Positions 44,640 through 56,560 of a stretch of 64,000 nt of DNA are shown one piece after another. Positions within the stretch are counted from its first letter, which is position 1. Every line of letters starts with the position of its first letter. The position numbers and the translations under genes are program-made. This stretch comes from Metridium senile (lineage: Eukaryota > Cnidaria > Anthozoa > Actiniaria > Metridiidae). The notes below the pieces were generated by a model that saw nothing but the letters and a program-made list of their open reading frames with translations, was not told where the DNA came from and did not search any database. The stretch spans positions 15,137,632-15,201,631 of the forward strand of contig OX459109.1 in the NCBI GenBank assembly GCA_949775045.1, given 5' to 3'.

Positions 44640-45000
44640 TACTATTTATTTATAATAACGTTAACAAATAATGAAAGATTGCAAAAAGGGTGTTGCCAGG
44701 GAAGAAACGGCAATGATGAAAATAAGATAAAACTTACAATGAATGAAAATAAAATAGGAAAAAAATTACTATGACTTATTGAATAAATAGTCTCTAAGGC
44801 CTTTCTTAAATTTACTAATAGAGTTACAGTGAACTAAATGATCTGGCAGATCGTGCCATATACTAATATATCTTATCCAAAAGGAGTATTTATAAATGTT
44901 AGTTCTAGCATATGGTGTCCAAATTTTGTAGTCATGAGAAGACCTAGTACGACCTTTAGAAAATACTAGGTAATCATATAAATTTAATTTATTTTAGGAA
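44640..45000 (-). mobile_element. LINE 3' end (reverse-transcriptase C-terminus)
   Basis: The minus strand reads FSKGRTRSSHDYKIWTPYAR, then TNIYKYSFWIRYISIWHDLP and SISKFKKGLRDYLF before a TAG stop at 44769-44771. This is the C-terminal signature of non-LTR reverse transcriptases of the CR1/Jockey/RTE type. Only about 75 residues remain open; the rest is truncated, as usual for 5'-truncated LINE copies. The 3' untranslated part continues to about 44640. Confidence 0.82.
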
Positions 45001-46170
45001 AGCCATTGATAAATTTGAATAATTGAACTAGGCTAAGAAAATCACGACGAGACTAAAGGCTTGGCCATTCAAGGTAAAAAAAAAAAAAATAGAAACATTA
45101 TGGCGCTAAAGAAATATATTTTAAATATATTTAAACTTGCTACAATCTTGAACTAAAATGCTGACAATTATTTAAGAAAGATAATCATTCGCATCGACAC
45201 TATACAAACGGGGTGCTTTCGTGCATATAGCCAAAATGCGTTGTCATGATGCTTTTATTTATACAATGTCAATGTCAACCCAACCTTAACTTTGAATTTC
45301 GCGCTTGATGGCTACTTGTACCGGGTGGACAATGTTGTGCAATGAGTCATTTCAGTCAGTTCATTGTAGCACTAGCTAGCAAAAAGAAACTGCTTCACTG
45401 ACAAGTACTAGATACTCTTTAGAGGACCACGTGTTTGTTAGTTTTGTAACTATTTGGTGTCACCCTTAGACTACGAGTAGTCCTTCTTTTCCCTCCAGAA
45501 TCAGTAATTTAAAAAAACGAGTGTTGCGGGATTCTCGTAGTTTATGTTCATTCCGCATTCTTGTAAAGAGATACATCGTACAAAACAAACACCTCGATCG
45601 CTTAGATTACACAATTGTCATATTTTTAGTATTTATTGCAATGATATAAGCATGTTGACTGCAGTGAACTGTTAAGCAACTAATCAGTCATTGACGTCAC
45701 TATGTGCTTAATGGGCCTCAAGGTCAAGTGACCATACCAGGTCCATTTATGTATTGAGAAACTTAATTACTTTTAGCTATTTTGAAAAAATGAAATGTTT
45801 TTCGCAAAAATTGATAATTACAACTATTATCATAATATATTATATTATTATAATATTATACCCTGCAGTATAATTATTTAATTAAAGTTTACTAGTCCAT
45901 GTTTTTCATTTTCGTCTCAGTGAGTGGTCTGTTGTGTAGCAGCTCTACCATGCATATCGATGTATTAGTTTTGTTTTGTTATTATGGAATAGTTCAGTGT
46001 CTTTAGAGACTTTTGTAAAATACCTTCAGAACAGTATTTAGACAGTTTTTGACAAATTTAGTTCCCTTTTAATAAGTAATATTTTTGTCCACATTAAAAA
46101 ATGTATTTAAGTCCCGCGAAATATGCCCTTTCAGATTAACTTCCGCGCAAATAATTACGATAAATATACA
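45001..46170. other. intergenic, nothing recognised
   Basis: Includes an AT palindrome of (TATTATA)n type at about 45826-45862. No gene seen. Confidence 0.4.
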
Positions 46171-46256
46171 TGGAAACCAGCGTGTGAACTAGTATACACT
46201 GCGTCGGTGTTTGATATAAACGATAGGTAATTAGAATGGAATTTGTAACACCGTAG
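46171..46256. repeat. dispersed hammerhead-like repeat, copy 5 (left half)
   Basis: GAAACCAGCGTGTGAACTAG to ACACCGTAGAAT; lacks the second half with the GAAAC hairpin. Confidence 0.85.
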
Positions 46257-46867
46257 AATAAATCTACCGTTTACATACAAACTTTTGGGGAGACTTTGTG
46301 TGACGAGGAGACTAAATACGTATTCCCTAAAATGTACCACAACTAAATAAATACTATGCAAAAGAACCGTTTGTTTCCTTGCAGTAATATAAAAACCTTA
46401 CTGCTCATTTTAGTTGTCTTTGCCTTTTATTCCAATTACGTCACAGTCCAAAGTACGTTATTTTGGCGCCAAATGCTTTGCGGCAGTCATTGTCATAAAC
46501 GGTCGTTATATTATTCATCATTTCTATTTTTCTTTCATGTTGTGCACCAGTGTTTGCAATGCGCGTGTAATTCTGTGGAATTTAAGTTCTTGTTGCATGT
46601 TTTGAAATATATGAAGCTTTCTTCGTCTAATGCTACAGGCGTATATAATGACTTGTAATTAACGTTATTTTAGCTAAAACCATCAATCCTTTGATAAACC
46701 TTCAATTAATTATTTTGTTTTGATAAGATTAGCGTACAAAGGTAATTTATATCAACGGAATTCACAAGGATCAATTGTATTTACTCAAATGTTTACATTA
46801 GTTTCGTCGATAGTCGTGCATAATTAATTCTACTCCATAGGCAATAGAATGAAATATAAAGTAAAGT
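46257..46867. other. intergenic, nothing recognised
   Basis: A 100-codon + strand frame at 46356-46658 has no domain or splice support. Confidence 0.4.
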
Positions 46868-46988
46868 TTAGTTAAGTTAAGTAAAGTTAAGTCAACATTT
46901 TTTACGGTGTTACAAATTTCATTCTATTACCTATCGTTTATATCAAACACCGACACATCCTATACTAGTTTACTCGCTAGTTTCTATT
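46868..46988. repeat. dispersed hammerhead-like repeat, copy 6 (reverse orientation)
   Basis: GTTAAGTCAACATTTTTTACGG to ACTCGCTAGTTTC; inverted relative to the 46171 copy, with about 600 bp between them. Confidence 0.85.
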
Positions 46989-47793
46989 TTTAATTCTACT
47001 CCGATTGTTTCCCTAGAAACATCGCGACATATTTTATACCATTTTTCTTAGAAACGCAGTTGGCGTTAGTTACTCGTTATCGTACACATTTCGGTTTGCA
47101 CGACTCTTGCACTCCTTGACGCAGTCCACTTGAATGTCTATTTTACAAATAGATCTCATAAATCCCTCCAAATTACGATATAATAACCTTTGGAAATCTC
47201 TTGTGTCTCATCTAATATCTAGCTTTCAATATAACTAAGCTAATAAATCCTTCAGAGATTATAGAAGAATTAATAATGTTATGGCTGGGGATAGGACATC
47301 GTGCCCAATATCGCGTCTTAAATGTTTTGTAAGACTAGTATGATTTATTAATCTTTTGCGTTGGCTTTATTCGAAATACAATATCTTGTCTTTGATGCTT
47401 AAATCATGAAAATATCATTACAGTGCGACTACTGAAACCAGGGCCACCAAAACATAATTATCCAATCACGATCGAGAAATGAACAATAGAATCTCTACAA
47501 ATGTTTGATTTTTTTTTTTTTTTGGCTTAAATAATAATAATTTACATTATATATATGTGAACGGAATAGATCAAGATTGAATAAGAAACATTTTTCTCAT
47601 CAATGATACGATATAGGTATTACTTTTTAACAATTGGAACTGGAATGTGCTCACAAGCTAGCTATATCTATAGTGAATCACATGGGGCCGGAATTTGCAT
47701 TGAGTTTATTTTTGTTATTTAAATCATTTCATTCTAAACGCCGACAAAATAATATAATATGTAAACAAACGGTTTTTTTTTAGGATTTTTCAG

Positions 47794-47907
47794 CATTGTC
47801 TCCTCTGCGCGGTCCAGGATCCTTGTCTCGGCGCGTCTTATCGCAGAACTGCATTGAATAGTAGAGTTGTACCGCAGACACGCCCTGCTGAATACATACC
47901 ACTTGCA
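47794..47907 (+). CDS. possible orphan exon (38 codons)
   Basis: A stretch open for exactly 38 codons is bounded by a strong acceptor (poly-T then TTTTTCAG) and a consensus donor (GCA|GTGAGT), and is noticeably more GC-rich than its surroundings. It would encode HCLLCAVQDPCLGASYRRTA and continue to PAEYIPLA. I do not recognise it and find no neighbouring exon. The donor-side sequence is partly re-duplicated at about 48001-48115 (GTTGAATACATACAACTAGC). It may be a relic of a gene or chance. Confidence 0.25.
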
Positions 47908-48120
47908 GTGAGTCTTGAAACAATTAGAGTTGTTACTACTGACATGAAAATAACTTTCATTTTAAGGACCTTTAGTCTATCTCATCGATACGACTATCCT
48001 GTTGAATACATACAACTAGCAGTGTCTTGAAACAATTAGAGTTGTTACTACCGACATGAAAATCTCTTTCATCTTAAGGACATTCAGTATATCTCATTAT
48101 GATACAACTATTCGTTGAAG
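47883..48120. repeat. ~115-bp direct duplication
   Basis: Both copies contain TTGAATACATAC-like sequence, GTCTTGAAACAATTAGAGTT, GTTACTAC, GACATGAAAAT and ATATCTCAT-like sequence. Confidence 0.8.
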
Positions 48121-48309
48121 GCTTTTTATGACATCCTCAGTTGGAAAGTATAATATGCAAAGGACAATAATGATGCAAAAGCAGCGTTTGTAAATTAACG
48201 TTTTTTTACTATCTATGGGGATAGTTCTTCCATCGCGGTATCTGATCCTACTTGGCCTATTTTAACTTTGACGGGGCATTTTGTTCAATGGGAAAAATAA
48301 AGTTTCCAA

Positions 48310-48670
48310 TTAATAAATTTATTTATTTATTTATTCTTTCGTTTGTTTATTCATTTCCTTCCACGTTCATTTAGCCATCAGCATTCATTCATTCATTCAT
48401 TAAACCATACATTCATTCATCGATTCATTCTTTCGTTCATCCATTCATTCCGGTATTCATTTATATCCATTCATTCATTCTTTCCTTCCACGTTCATTCA
48501 GATTCAGCATTCATTCATTCATTAAACCATACATACATACTTTCATTCATTCATTCATCCATTCATTCTTTCGTTCATCCATTCATTCCGGTATTCATTT
48601 ATATCCATTCATTCATTCATTGATTCATTCTTTCTTTCTTTCATTCATTCTTTCTATCTACCTTACGTTT
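48310..48670. repeat. ATTC tetranucleotide array with ~150-bp duplication
   Basis: (ATTC)n with the blocks TTTCCTTCCACGTTCATT and CATTCCGGTATTCATTTATA each present twice. Confidence 0.92.
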
Positions 48671-49353
48671 CAAGTATCTATCAATCTATATCTGTCCAGG
48701 TGATTATGTCGGCGTGTTTCCTATAAACCTTGTATAGAAACCCTATCGAGAATCGACTCCAAACTCTATAATCTTATCATCCAGTAGCCCATAATTGGCG
48801 GTCTCCCATTGTCTTCCCTCGGGCGTTTCTTAACGGCTTCAAATCCTAGCTTAGCAAAACAACCACAGATAATACATAATAGTATTGTGGCTTACCAATT
48901 AACTCACAAAAACACTCTATTCGTGTTGATCATTACAAAAATGTCGACACTGACAACACAATCGTCTACTTGATAAACCAAGCGATGACAATTAACAGCC
49001 TTAAAGGCGGGTCCACCTTAATTCATTTCTAGTGATCTATAATTCCAGACTAATGGGTTGGACTTAAAACGGCGGTAAAAACGACGACATGGGATATATT
49101 ATAGACTGCACTACAGTAAATCGTATCAAATACTATATATAGAATCAGTAATACATGGGCGCGCTGAGATATATGGGATTGATCTTCGAGTCAGTTCAAA
49201 TACAATATTTTTCAGTGGCAGAAATCCCTGTAAATCACTGGTATTTATATAAAAAATAGTATATTAATGCTATTCATATCAGAATATTGGTAATCAGTAC
49301 TAAATAGTTTATATTGTCAAGTTCGACTGTTTCCTCTTGTTTTGTACTTTCTC
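48671..49353. other. intergenic, nothing recognised
   Basis: No exon or structured repeat identified. Confidence 0.4.
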
Positions 49354-49450
49354 TGATAGACTTAGCCTAAGAAAACGGACATTCTTTCGCTCTTCTTCGC
49401 GGGGGAAAGAGCAGCGAAAGAAAGTCTGTTTTCTTAGGCTATGATAGACT
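49354..49450. repeat. 79-bp micro-palindrome with exact 9-bp target duplication
   Basis: The element 49363-49441 (TAGCCTAAGAAAACGGAC .. complement) folds into ~35-bp arms with a G/C-rich loop. TGATAGACT flanks it exactly on both sides (49354-49362, 49442-49450). Confidence 0.93.
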
Positions 49451-49504
49451 AGCTATGATAGACACAAAAATGAACATGTGAGCTGCGTTGTGTGCAAAAT
49501 AATT

Positions 49505-49610
49505 AACGTAGAGGTAGTGAGTGTGTGTCTGAGTCTCCCCAATTAGCCACTGGCTAAATACATTGAGACGTTAAAAAAGTAATTTATTTGTTTATTTATT
49601 TACTTTGTAC
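49505..49610 (+). repeat. dispersed repeat (CGTAGAGGTAGTGAGT family)
   Basis: ACGTAGAGGTAGTGAGTGTG, GTCTCCCC, GAGACGTTAAAAAAGTAA and a (TTTA)n tail. Same family as 39815-39940 and 62292-62390. Confidence 0.65.
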
Positions 49611-49879
49611 TATAACTGACGGGTATACAACCCAGTAAAGCATTTCAATGACGATATGGAGTACGTGATTGCGTATAGCCACTATTAGTTACCTTGTCTG
49701 GTAGACCACACCAAATAAAACAGCATGTTAATTTGGTGAGTGACGTAGGAGTCCCGTGAAAGGAAGCAGGACTTGTAATGGCTGTATTTGTCAGTGACGC
49801 ACACCTAGTTTAAATATCCCAAAGGAAATCATGGTGATAACAATAACGATAGTACACAATTAAGGTACTGAAACTACAA

Positions 49880-50024
49880 ATGGAAACTAGCGAGTAAACT
49901 AGTATAGGCTGCGTCGGTGTTTGATATATATGATAGGTAATATAATGAAATTTGTAACACCGTAAAAAAATGTTGACTTAACTTTACTAACGTTTCGAGC
50001 TTTAGCCCTTCGTCGGAGTAAAAG
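49880..50024. repeat. dispersed hammerhead-like repeat, copy 7
   Basis: GAAACTAGCGAGTAAACTAG through TTTCGAGCTTTAGCCCTTCG to GAGTAAAA. One of the most complete copies. Confidence 0.9.
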
Positions 50025-52480
50025 AGAAACTACTTTTAGTTTGGACAATCTGCTGACTCATGATCAGCACTGATGAGATTTTGGACAGGGACGGCGCACA
50101 AGGTCTCCACCAAATTAAAGTGCATGAGCAACAATGATTACGATATGGCGTAATAAAGATATGGCCATTCGAAATATACTATATGTACTATATACCGTGT
50201 GAAATATGTTTCAATGCGCTTTACAATAACTAGTATTATTGCAGCAATTTATAGACGGTTGACATTCCAAAATAAGGTTTGCAACAATCTATTAGTTAAG
50301 GCCACATTAAGAAGGGTGTGTTAATTAAAGCAAAATGGGGTCCATTTAAGCTATACTTGCTGAGGGTGAAGTAGTGCACCCATAGACCATAGGAAGGAAG
50401 GCTTTTAAAAAAATCAACGTCGTTAAAACATGGCGGTTTCCTCTCGAAGGACCTCCTGAGATCACGTCACAGTTGAATTTGATGCTAAATAAAGTCACGT
50501 CTATAAAATGGGATTTAATAGTTTGGGATTTAATAGTCTGTGTTATTAAAATTTACCTCATAATATATTTTATAATCAAGGAAAGATCCAGGAGGCTAGT
50601 CATCCCTCCTCTTTAGAGTTGAAAAATAATAAGAATGCCGGACGGGTTAGAAGTAAAAAAGACTATGTGATGCCTTTCGCCAGTTAACAGTCAACGCCCC
50701 CCCCCCCTCCCCCCCTTGAAATTGCTCTGTCCCGCCACAGATAATATCCTAAATGATATAAAAAAGACATTTGAAAGTAGAATAAGAATGTCTGATATTA
50801 GAATAAGGTATTTGCAATATTAACATTATAATTTGATGTGTAAGTGAATTTGATTTCCATTTTCACAGTAATGCGGTCTATCAGTTCAATACTAAATTTC
50901 TTTTCCGTTTACAAAAATATCCGTTTCAGTTTACAATATTTTATTCTTTCTTAGAAGTGTCTGTCTCGACTACTAAGCACCCTATCAGTAATTTCATTTC
51001 ATTTTCTTTATTGTTCTTGTCTACAGATATTCCGATCAATTAAATTTTACAAGTATTTAAGAGTGATTAGAAATTTCTCGTTTTATCGAGATCACAATCA
51101 CGCCGCGAGGAATAATTAAAGTCTGATAATATTCTAACTTTAGGGCTCTATACTCTTAGCTCGCATAAACCATTAAAATTTCAAGAGCTTCGAGCATTAT
51201 TTATTGATTTCCTTTTGTGGTCTAATGGGAACAATGGGCTAGCTCACACGATTTGTTGCAGCGTAATCATCACGTCTCCTTGATAGCCAAAATAACTCAC
51301 GAACAATCACAAAACATTGTTTATCGTTGACGAAGATTTATTATGAAACTAAATGTTTTGGTTCTTCGATTTCAAAATGCTTCAAAAACCGGAACATTGT
51401 TCCATCACGTGCGAGAGTGGAGTATTGGGCCCCCTGGCGATGAGTTCTTCCTACCGGTTATTGAACTGAAAAGAAAACTATCCAAAAACACCATAAAAAG
51501 AATCTATTTGTCTATAGCAAGTATTGACTAAGAAACGAGGCATTCGATTGACGTTGGTGCTGTGATATTCCATCACAACAATTGTCTTCTAGCCGGAAAC
51601 GTGGAGGATGGGTTCAAGACAAATCAACGAATGGAATGCAACCTATTCTTATCTATTCAGAAGTAAATTCATTACAACGTGCTTAACTTGATAACGTGTA
51701 CAGTTTCAGGGGAAATTGGCATTTGAAAGGGAAAGCTATTTGTCTCATGACATGATTATCGTATTTTTCTTATAACAGTATATTTCACCAGTTTGCTAGG
51801 GTGTCTATTTCTACTTTCCACCCACTCATGCATGTAACTTATAATGTATTACTGTATATTATTTTCCAACAGAACGATTACCTAAGATCCTGTTGCGTAC
51901 TACGAGAATTTAACCATGACTGTATGTTTATCCAAGCAGCAACAGAGTTCAATGCCTTTGTGTATTCATTGTTGATATATTCACAACAGCTTTGGCAAGA
52001 TTACATCAATATTGTTTATAGAAACAAAACAAGTTATTGACAAGATGACAACACAAAAAATATTTCATTAAACAAAAAAAATTCTAAAACACTGCAATAA
52101 AATATTTTAGGAAAGGTTCTGTTCTTTTTTAAGCCTCTTTATTAGCTTTTAATGATATTTTCATGTTGTGGACATTGGTTTGTATAGTGTCGGCTTGTTC
52201 AAAGCCTTCTATAACAACTGGTTGTCTGTTCGTTAGCAATGGGATTATGCCACTTTATATCAACACTCGGGAGATGTTTGAATAACTAACAACGTCACAC
52301 ACCGTAAAAACACATATCTCAAAAATAAATTTTCTGATTTTAAACCTGATAGAAATATAAAGCATTTAGTTTGGTTAACCCATGTATTGCGAGCAGCTTG
52401 TTTGGGTCATGAACGTTTCGTTGCGCGTTGAATTACATCATTGAATACGTAATATCTAATCACGGATGCAAGTCATTGCC
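50025..52480. other. intergenic upstream of CITED-like gene
   Basis: No coding exon recognised. A C-rich tract sits at about 50696-50716. Short frames at 51343-51531 and 51801-52040 have no domain, signal-peptide or splice support. Confidence 0.45.
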
Positions 52481-52486
52481 ATTGGC

Positions 52487-52494
52487 TATAAATA
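52487..52494 (+). promoter_or_regulatory. TATA box with adjacent inverted CCAAT
   Basis: TATAAATA lies 134 bp upstream of the CITED-like ATG. ATTGG (inverted CCAAT) is immediately before it at 52481-52485. Predicted start site is near 52520, giving a ~100-base leader. A TATA/CCAAT layout fits an inducible, tightly controlled gene. Confidence 0.65.
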
Positions 52495-52620
52495 GCTCAC
52501 ATTACGTTGACAGGCTTGCACAAGGCGCGCAGATATAAGAGGTCTCGTAGTCAGTTGGTATCAAGCACGACTTGCAGTACTATATCAAGAAGAACAGCAC
52601 GAACATAAACCGGCGCAAGA

Positions 52621-52986
52621 ATGAGACAACCTTTAGAAGTAACTACTACTACTTCATCGTTAACAGGGTCTATACCAAGTCCTTCGCCATTTACGTTTGC
52701 AAAGAGTGGAGCTAATGGACGTACAAGTAGTACATCAACCGACAACATATTCAGCTATGCATGTACCCCACAATATCCATTGAATCACTGTGTAAAACCT
52801 ACTGCTGGATTACTCGACGATTTGAATCTACTATTTGGACTTGACGAGAGTTATATTAAAGATGATATACTGGCTAATCTTGTTGTAGAACTTGGTCTCG
52901 ATAACATGGAAACTCTACCTGAACTCAGAGTAAGACATCATAGTCTTGGAGATAAAGATGTATGGATTGTGAGGCAAGAGTCGTGA
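52621..52986 (+). CDS. CITED-family CBP/p300-binding transcriptional co-regulator
   Basis: Single-exon frame of 121 residues. The C-terminal third matches the CITED conserved region 2, the CBP/p300 TAZ1-binding transactivation domain: YIKDDILANLVVELGLDNME then LPEL (99-102) aligns with the vertebrate pattern IDEE-L-SLVIE-GLD-IKELPEL. The LPEL motif is the one with which CITED2 competes against HIF-1alpha for TAZ1. The N-terminal half is Ser/Thr/Pro-rich (VTTTTSSLTG, SIPSPSPF) and unlike the vertebrate conserved region 1. It is shorter than vertebrate CITED proteins (about 180-270 aa) and lacks the Ser/Gly-rich middle. It is probably nuclear, without DNA binding, acting through CBP/p300. The alternative, a chance acidic helix, is unlikely given the length and order of matches. 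Confidence 0.82.
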   Translation: MRQPLEVTTTTSSLTGSIPSPSPFTFAKSGANGRTSSTSTDNIFSYACTPQYPLNHCVKPTAGLLDDLNLLFGLDESYIKDDILANLVVELGLDNMETLPELRVRHHSLGDKDVWIVRQES

Positions 52987-53611
52987 AAACAAGAAGCGAG
53001 AAAAATCTACAGAATTATAACCAAAATCAATAGAAATGTATATAATGGCCTGAACGAATGGTCCGTACAATTTATAGTTCCTGTGTATTTTCAAGGTCAA
53101 AAATGGACAAGATGTCTTATGATGTTGACAAATGGATAAAATAACGTCTATAGCTCTAATGCTGACCAAGACTTAAAGAAGAGTTGAATTTTCTATGTTG
53201 TTAAAGTTTGTGTTGACGAGAATATATTTCCCCGTGGATATCAGCTGTGCAATTTTGCCCTCGAGGCTTACCGACAACAGCTCATTGAACACGAGTGATT
53301 CATAATACTAATTATTTATTTTGTGTGAAGTGTTTTCATTCTATTCAAGTTTTTTCTTGCTATAACAAGTATTTTTTCTTGAAGTCGAACCTGGCTCGAC
53401 AAGACTCCTGTTGGGACAAACAGTATCTATGGTTTTTTTTACTTGATTGTTTGCCGATGGATAAAACAATGAACTCCACGGGAGATAGGTCACAAACCGT
53501 GTTCTATACATATCCAAATACTATATATTTAAATCATCAAACTTGTGTTATGAATGAATTTACAAACAAAAACAGTTTAGATTGATATCAAATGTGACTA
53601 TATTTCTGAAA

Positions 53612-53617
53612 AATAAA
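53612..53617 (+). terminator. candidate polyadenylation signal of CITED-like gene
   Basis: AATAAA about 625 bases after the stop; a second lies at about 53668. No coding sequence is recognised between the stop and these sites, consistent with a 3' untranslated region. Confidence 0.45.
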
Positions 53618-53759
53618 TGTAAATATGTAAGATATAAATTCACCAAAAATGTATATATTATTGCGAAAATAAATACGTGATGTTTGATATATTTTTTTTT
53701 TAATGTATTTGTCTTATCTTCACTATTATCTGTGCAATTTCCTTTTGGACTGATAAGTA

Positions 53760-55063
53760 AACATCTCAAACACGAAATAATTACGTGGAATAGAAAATAG
53801 CGCCTACTTCATCGTGCCAGCAACAAACCGAGTTGAGGATCGTACTAGTTTAATTTAGACTCTCCATAGCTACTTTTAATTACGATCTATCTAACTAACT
53901 CATTTCTTAGGATTTACTGGCATAGAGTCATTTTTGCTCTTTAATTCCATTTCACAATATAGATTAATTTAACCGGAAATGCAAAGTTCCCGCGAAGATT
54001 AAAGTTCCCGAGTCCAACAGTGTGTCAGCTGATAGACATGGTTTCCTGGTGTCATTCGAGAGCGTTGGTGTGTGTGTGTACATCAAAACATTGCTTTATA
54101 ATAGAGAAATCGTAATTACGGCCATCTATAAACAACACGTCAGCAATGAGCTTTGTTATATTGCGTTATAAGTAGGTTTCAGTTATAGGTTTCAGTTATA
54201 CTGTTTCTTCAAAATTATAATCGTTTCTTTTTTTATTTCTATCAGCTAAAATCGTGACCATATGTAAACTACCTTCTACTTTGGACTTTTATCAGTGAAA
54301 TACCACTCACTATCATGACGAGATATAATCTACACAACTTTTCACTTCATCAGAGTGCTTTCCTCGGAAGGAAATATTTAGTTTATCTAGGATTCCTGGT
54401 CAGAGTTGGGTGGTCACGGGCACGTTGGGCTGGCACCCTTTGGAGAGTAAAGATCCCTCATGTGATAACAGCATTTAACACACGAAACATTTGAGCAATG
54501 CTATCAATTTTCGCACAGGGATGCTACATTTTAGAATATGGAATTAAAACTTTATGAAAACATGAACACCTTAGGTGAAGATACAATGTATTTATCATCA
54601 CTGCCCTTGACCTGCCCTAATTGGTCACAATTTTGGCAATAGTTTGGTCACTCAATATTTAATATCTCCGGCTTGATCGAAGATGTTTCGCAACTAAATT
54701 ATACTTGCATTTTAATGTTCGTTTTTTCTTTCGTTTAAAAATTAGTTGTCAAAAATTAAAGACAGCAGCTTTTGCATATTGACAAGAGAGAGAAAGAGAG
54801 TGTGCAATCAAAGATGGTTCTCAAGCTGCTCTGCTAAATTATCTTCTGTTCGTGCAATCAACGATGCCATCATAGTTTTTAACCTCAGTATAAAAAGTGT
54901 GTGTGTGTAAACGTTTGGAGGTTTGATAAGAATCAATACGGAATGAAACTATTATTCCCTTGGGGGGGCTTGGAAAACATGCAAATCATGATAACGCACC
55001 ACAAACAAAGGCGTATTCAAACAACTGGTAATGCCTGCCAAGAACAGTAACCGCCTTTGCACA
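53760..55063. other. intergenic, nothing recognised
   Basis: Short GT and GA simple repeats at about 54070, 54786 and 54898. No gene seen. Confidence 0.4.
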
Positions 55064-55206
55064 ATGGAAACTAGCGAGTAAACTATAGGCTGCGTCGGTG
55101 TTTGATATAAACGATAGATAATATAATGAAATTTGTAACACCGTAAAAAAAATGTTGACTTAACTTTACTGACGTTTTGAGCTTTAGCCCTTCGTCGGAG
55201 TAAAAC
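55064..55206. repeat. dispersed hammerhead-like repeat, copy 8
   Basis: GGAAACTAGCGAGTAAACTA through ACACCGT and TTGACTTAACTTTACTGACG to CCCTTCGTCGGAGTAAAA. Confidence 0.9.
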
Positions 55207-55319
55207 AATGCACAATGCGATTGCACAATGATACTTATTTTATAACCTTGTATGGTACCGATGATGCTAATTGTCTATGGATCCATCACGATCGATCAGT
55301 CAATAACAAATCAGCACAA

Positions 55320-55348
<29 letters not shown>
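55320..55348. repeat. GAT microsatellite
   Basis: Nine to ten GAT triplets inside an otherwise ordinary 85-codon frame with no other support. Confidence 0.9.
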
Positions 55349-55350
<2 letters not shown>

Positions 55351-55499
55351 TTAAACAAAGCCGCGAATGCATTGATGCTCATCGCTGTGTAATGATGATG
55401 ATTAATAAGGTTATTTCTATTGCTCGGGTAACTAAATGCATCGGCATTTGGTTTGAAGGTCTCCGCCATTGAGGCATGATGACATAGTGACAATTCTCT

Positions 55500-56260
55500 T
55501 TTGGAAGAGGGAGGGGTAGGCACATAATCCAGGCCTAGCAAAAGTGCATGTATCCAGGGTACCCAAGGATATTAAAGGGAGAAGGGAAGGAAGAGGACAA
55601 CTAGAGGTAAGAAAGGTTCATGAGCCACACACGATAAGCTAGGATACAATGCACGAAGCTTGAAATCCTTAACTTTCACAATAGTGAATGGCCATGCACT
55701 GACAGAAGACGTCAACTAGAGTCTTGATGTCTTCGCCCGATCAGCAACCATATCACGTGTGGGCCGGCGTCAATTCTTTGTGTAATGCCGATCGAACAAT
55801 AGATTGCTTATCGCATGAACAGCCTTCAAAGTTCTTTGTCTGATGCTTGTCGGCCAAACAAAATGCTTTGTTGCTATGGCCACGTGACATGACATGCATC
55901 CTCTAGCATGCATCGGCATTCTTTTTTCGGATGTAGGATTGCGGCATTGCCATGTTTGGTCACTGAGTGACCCGTTTTAAAGTGCGCCGGCATTTGCCAG
56001 TCGGGCCCTCTACGTTGCACAATACCAGACTAGACTACACTAGAGTTTATCTTGATGTAGATAACATCCAGAAGATTGCGACATTCTATTTCAGTAAACT
56101 CGACGACCTTTTCAAGTACATCGGCATGTATTTGTCTTGTCCCATACGAGGCAGGCTACCATGCAGAGACTTGTCTTGTATGAGCGGTAACCTTTACAAC
56201 ATCCCGTCGGGGCCCTTCCGTATGGAAGCTCATACTAGTTTTACTCCCTAGTTTCCATTT
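55500..56260. other. GC-richer intergenic block of unknown nature
   Basis: Composition shifts toward GC between about 55690 and 56240. A 94-codon + strand frame (55967-56251) starts only at GTG and shows no recognisable domain. Possibly a relic of coding or foreign DNA. Confidence 0.3.
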
Positions 56261-56418
56261 ATAGATCACACTCACTAAGCCATCACTTTATCAATATTTC
56301 AGTATAACATACAACACTTGACTTGCATGTTGTTTTTTGATAAGGAGCAAAACCGGAGAGCCTTAAAAATTATATTAAAGCATTGGAAAGAACAACATAT
56401 CAAACAAACTCTAATCAC

Positions 56419-56487
56419 ATACAATCCTAGTCTCCCTTGCAGCCGTTATTACACTAATAACGGCTGCGAGGGAGACTAATACAATCC
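56419..56487. repeat. 51-bp micro-palindrome with exact 9-bp target duplication
   Basis: The element 56428-56478 has arms TAGTCTCCCTTGCAGCCGTT and its complement. ATACAATCC flanks it exactly at 56419-56427 and 56479-56487. Arm sequence matches the 27762-27827 element. Confidence 0.93.
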
Positions 56488-56560
56488 ATGCCTGAGCAGG
56501 GACTCAAACCGCGGGATCACAGCGGTGAGAGGCGCGCGGTAAACCACCCATGCACTACTC
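56484..56560 (-). repeat. tRNA-like sequence (probable tRNA-derived SINE head)
   Basis: On the minus strand, TGGTTTACCGCG resembles an RNA polymerase III A box and GGTTTGAGTCCC a B box (consensus GGTTCGANTCC), correctly ordered and about 35 bp apart. The outer sequence does not form a clean acceptor stem, so a SINE or tRNA pseudogene is likelier than a working tRNA. Confidence 0.5.

Noticed and set aside
51343..51531. 62-codon frame upstream of the CITED-like gene
   Set aside because: No signal peptide, domain, promoter or splice support; length within chance expectation.
55967..56251. 94-codon frame in a GC-richer block
   Set aside because: Begins only at GTG, lacks recognisable motifs and splice partners; kept only as an unexplained composition shift.
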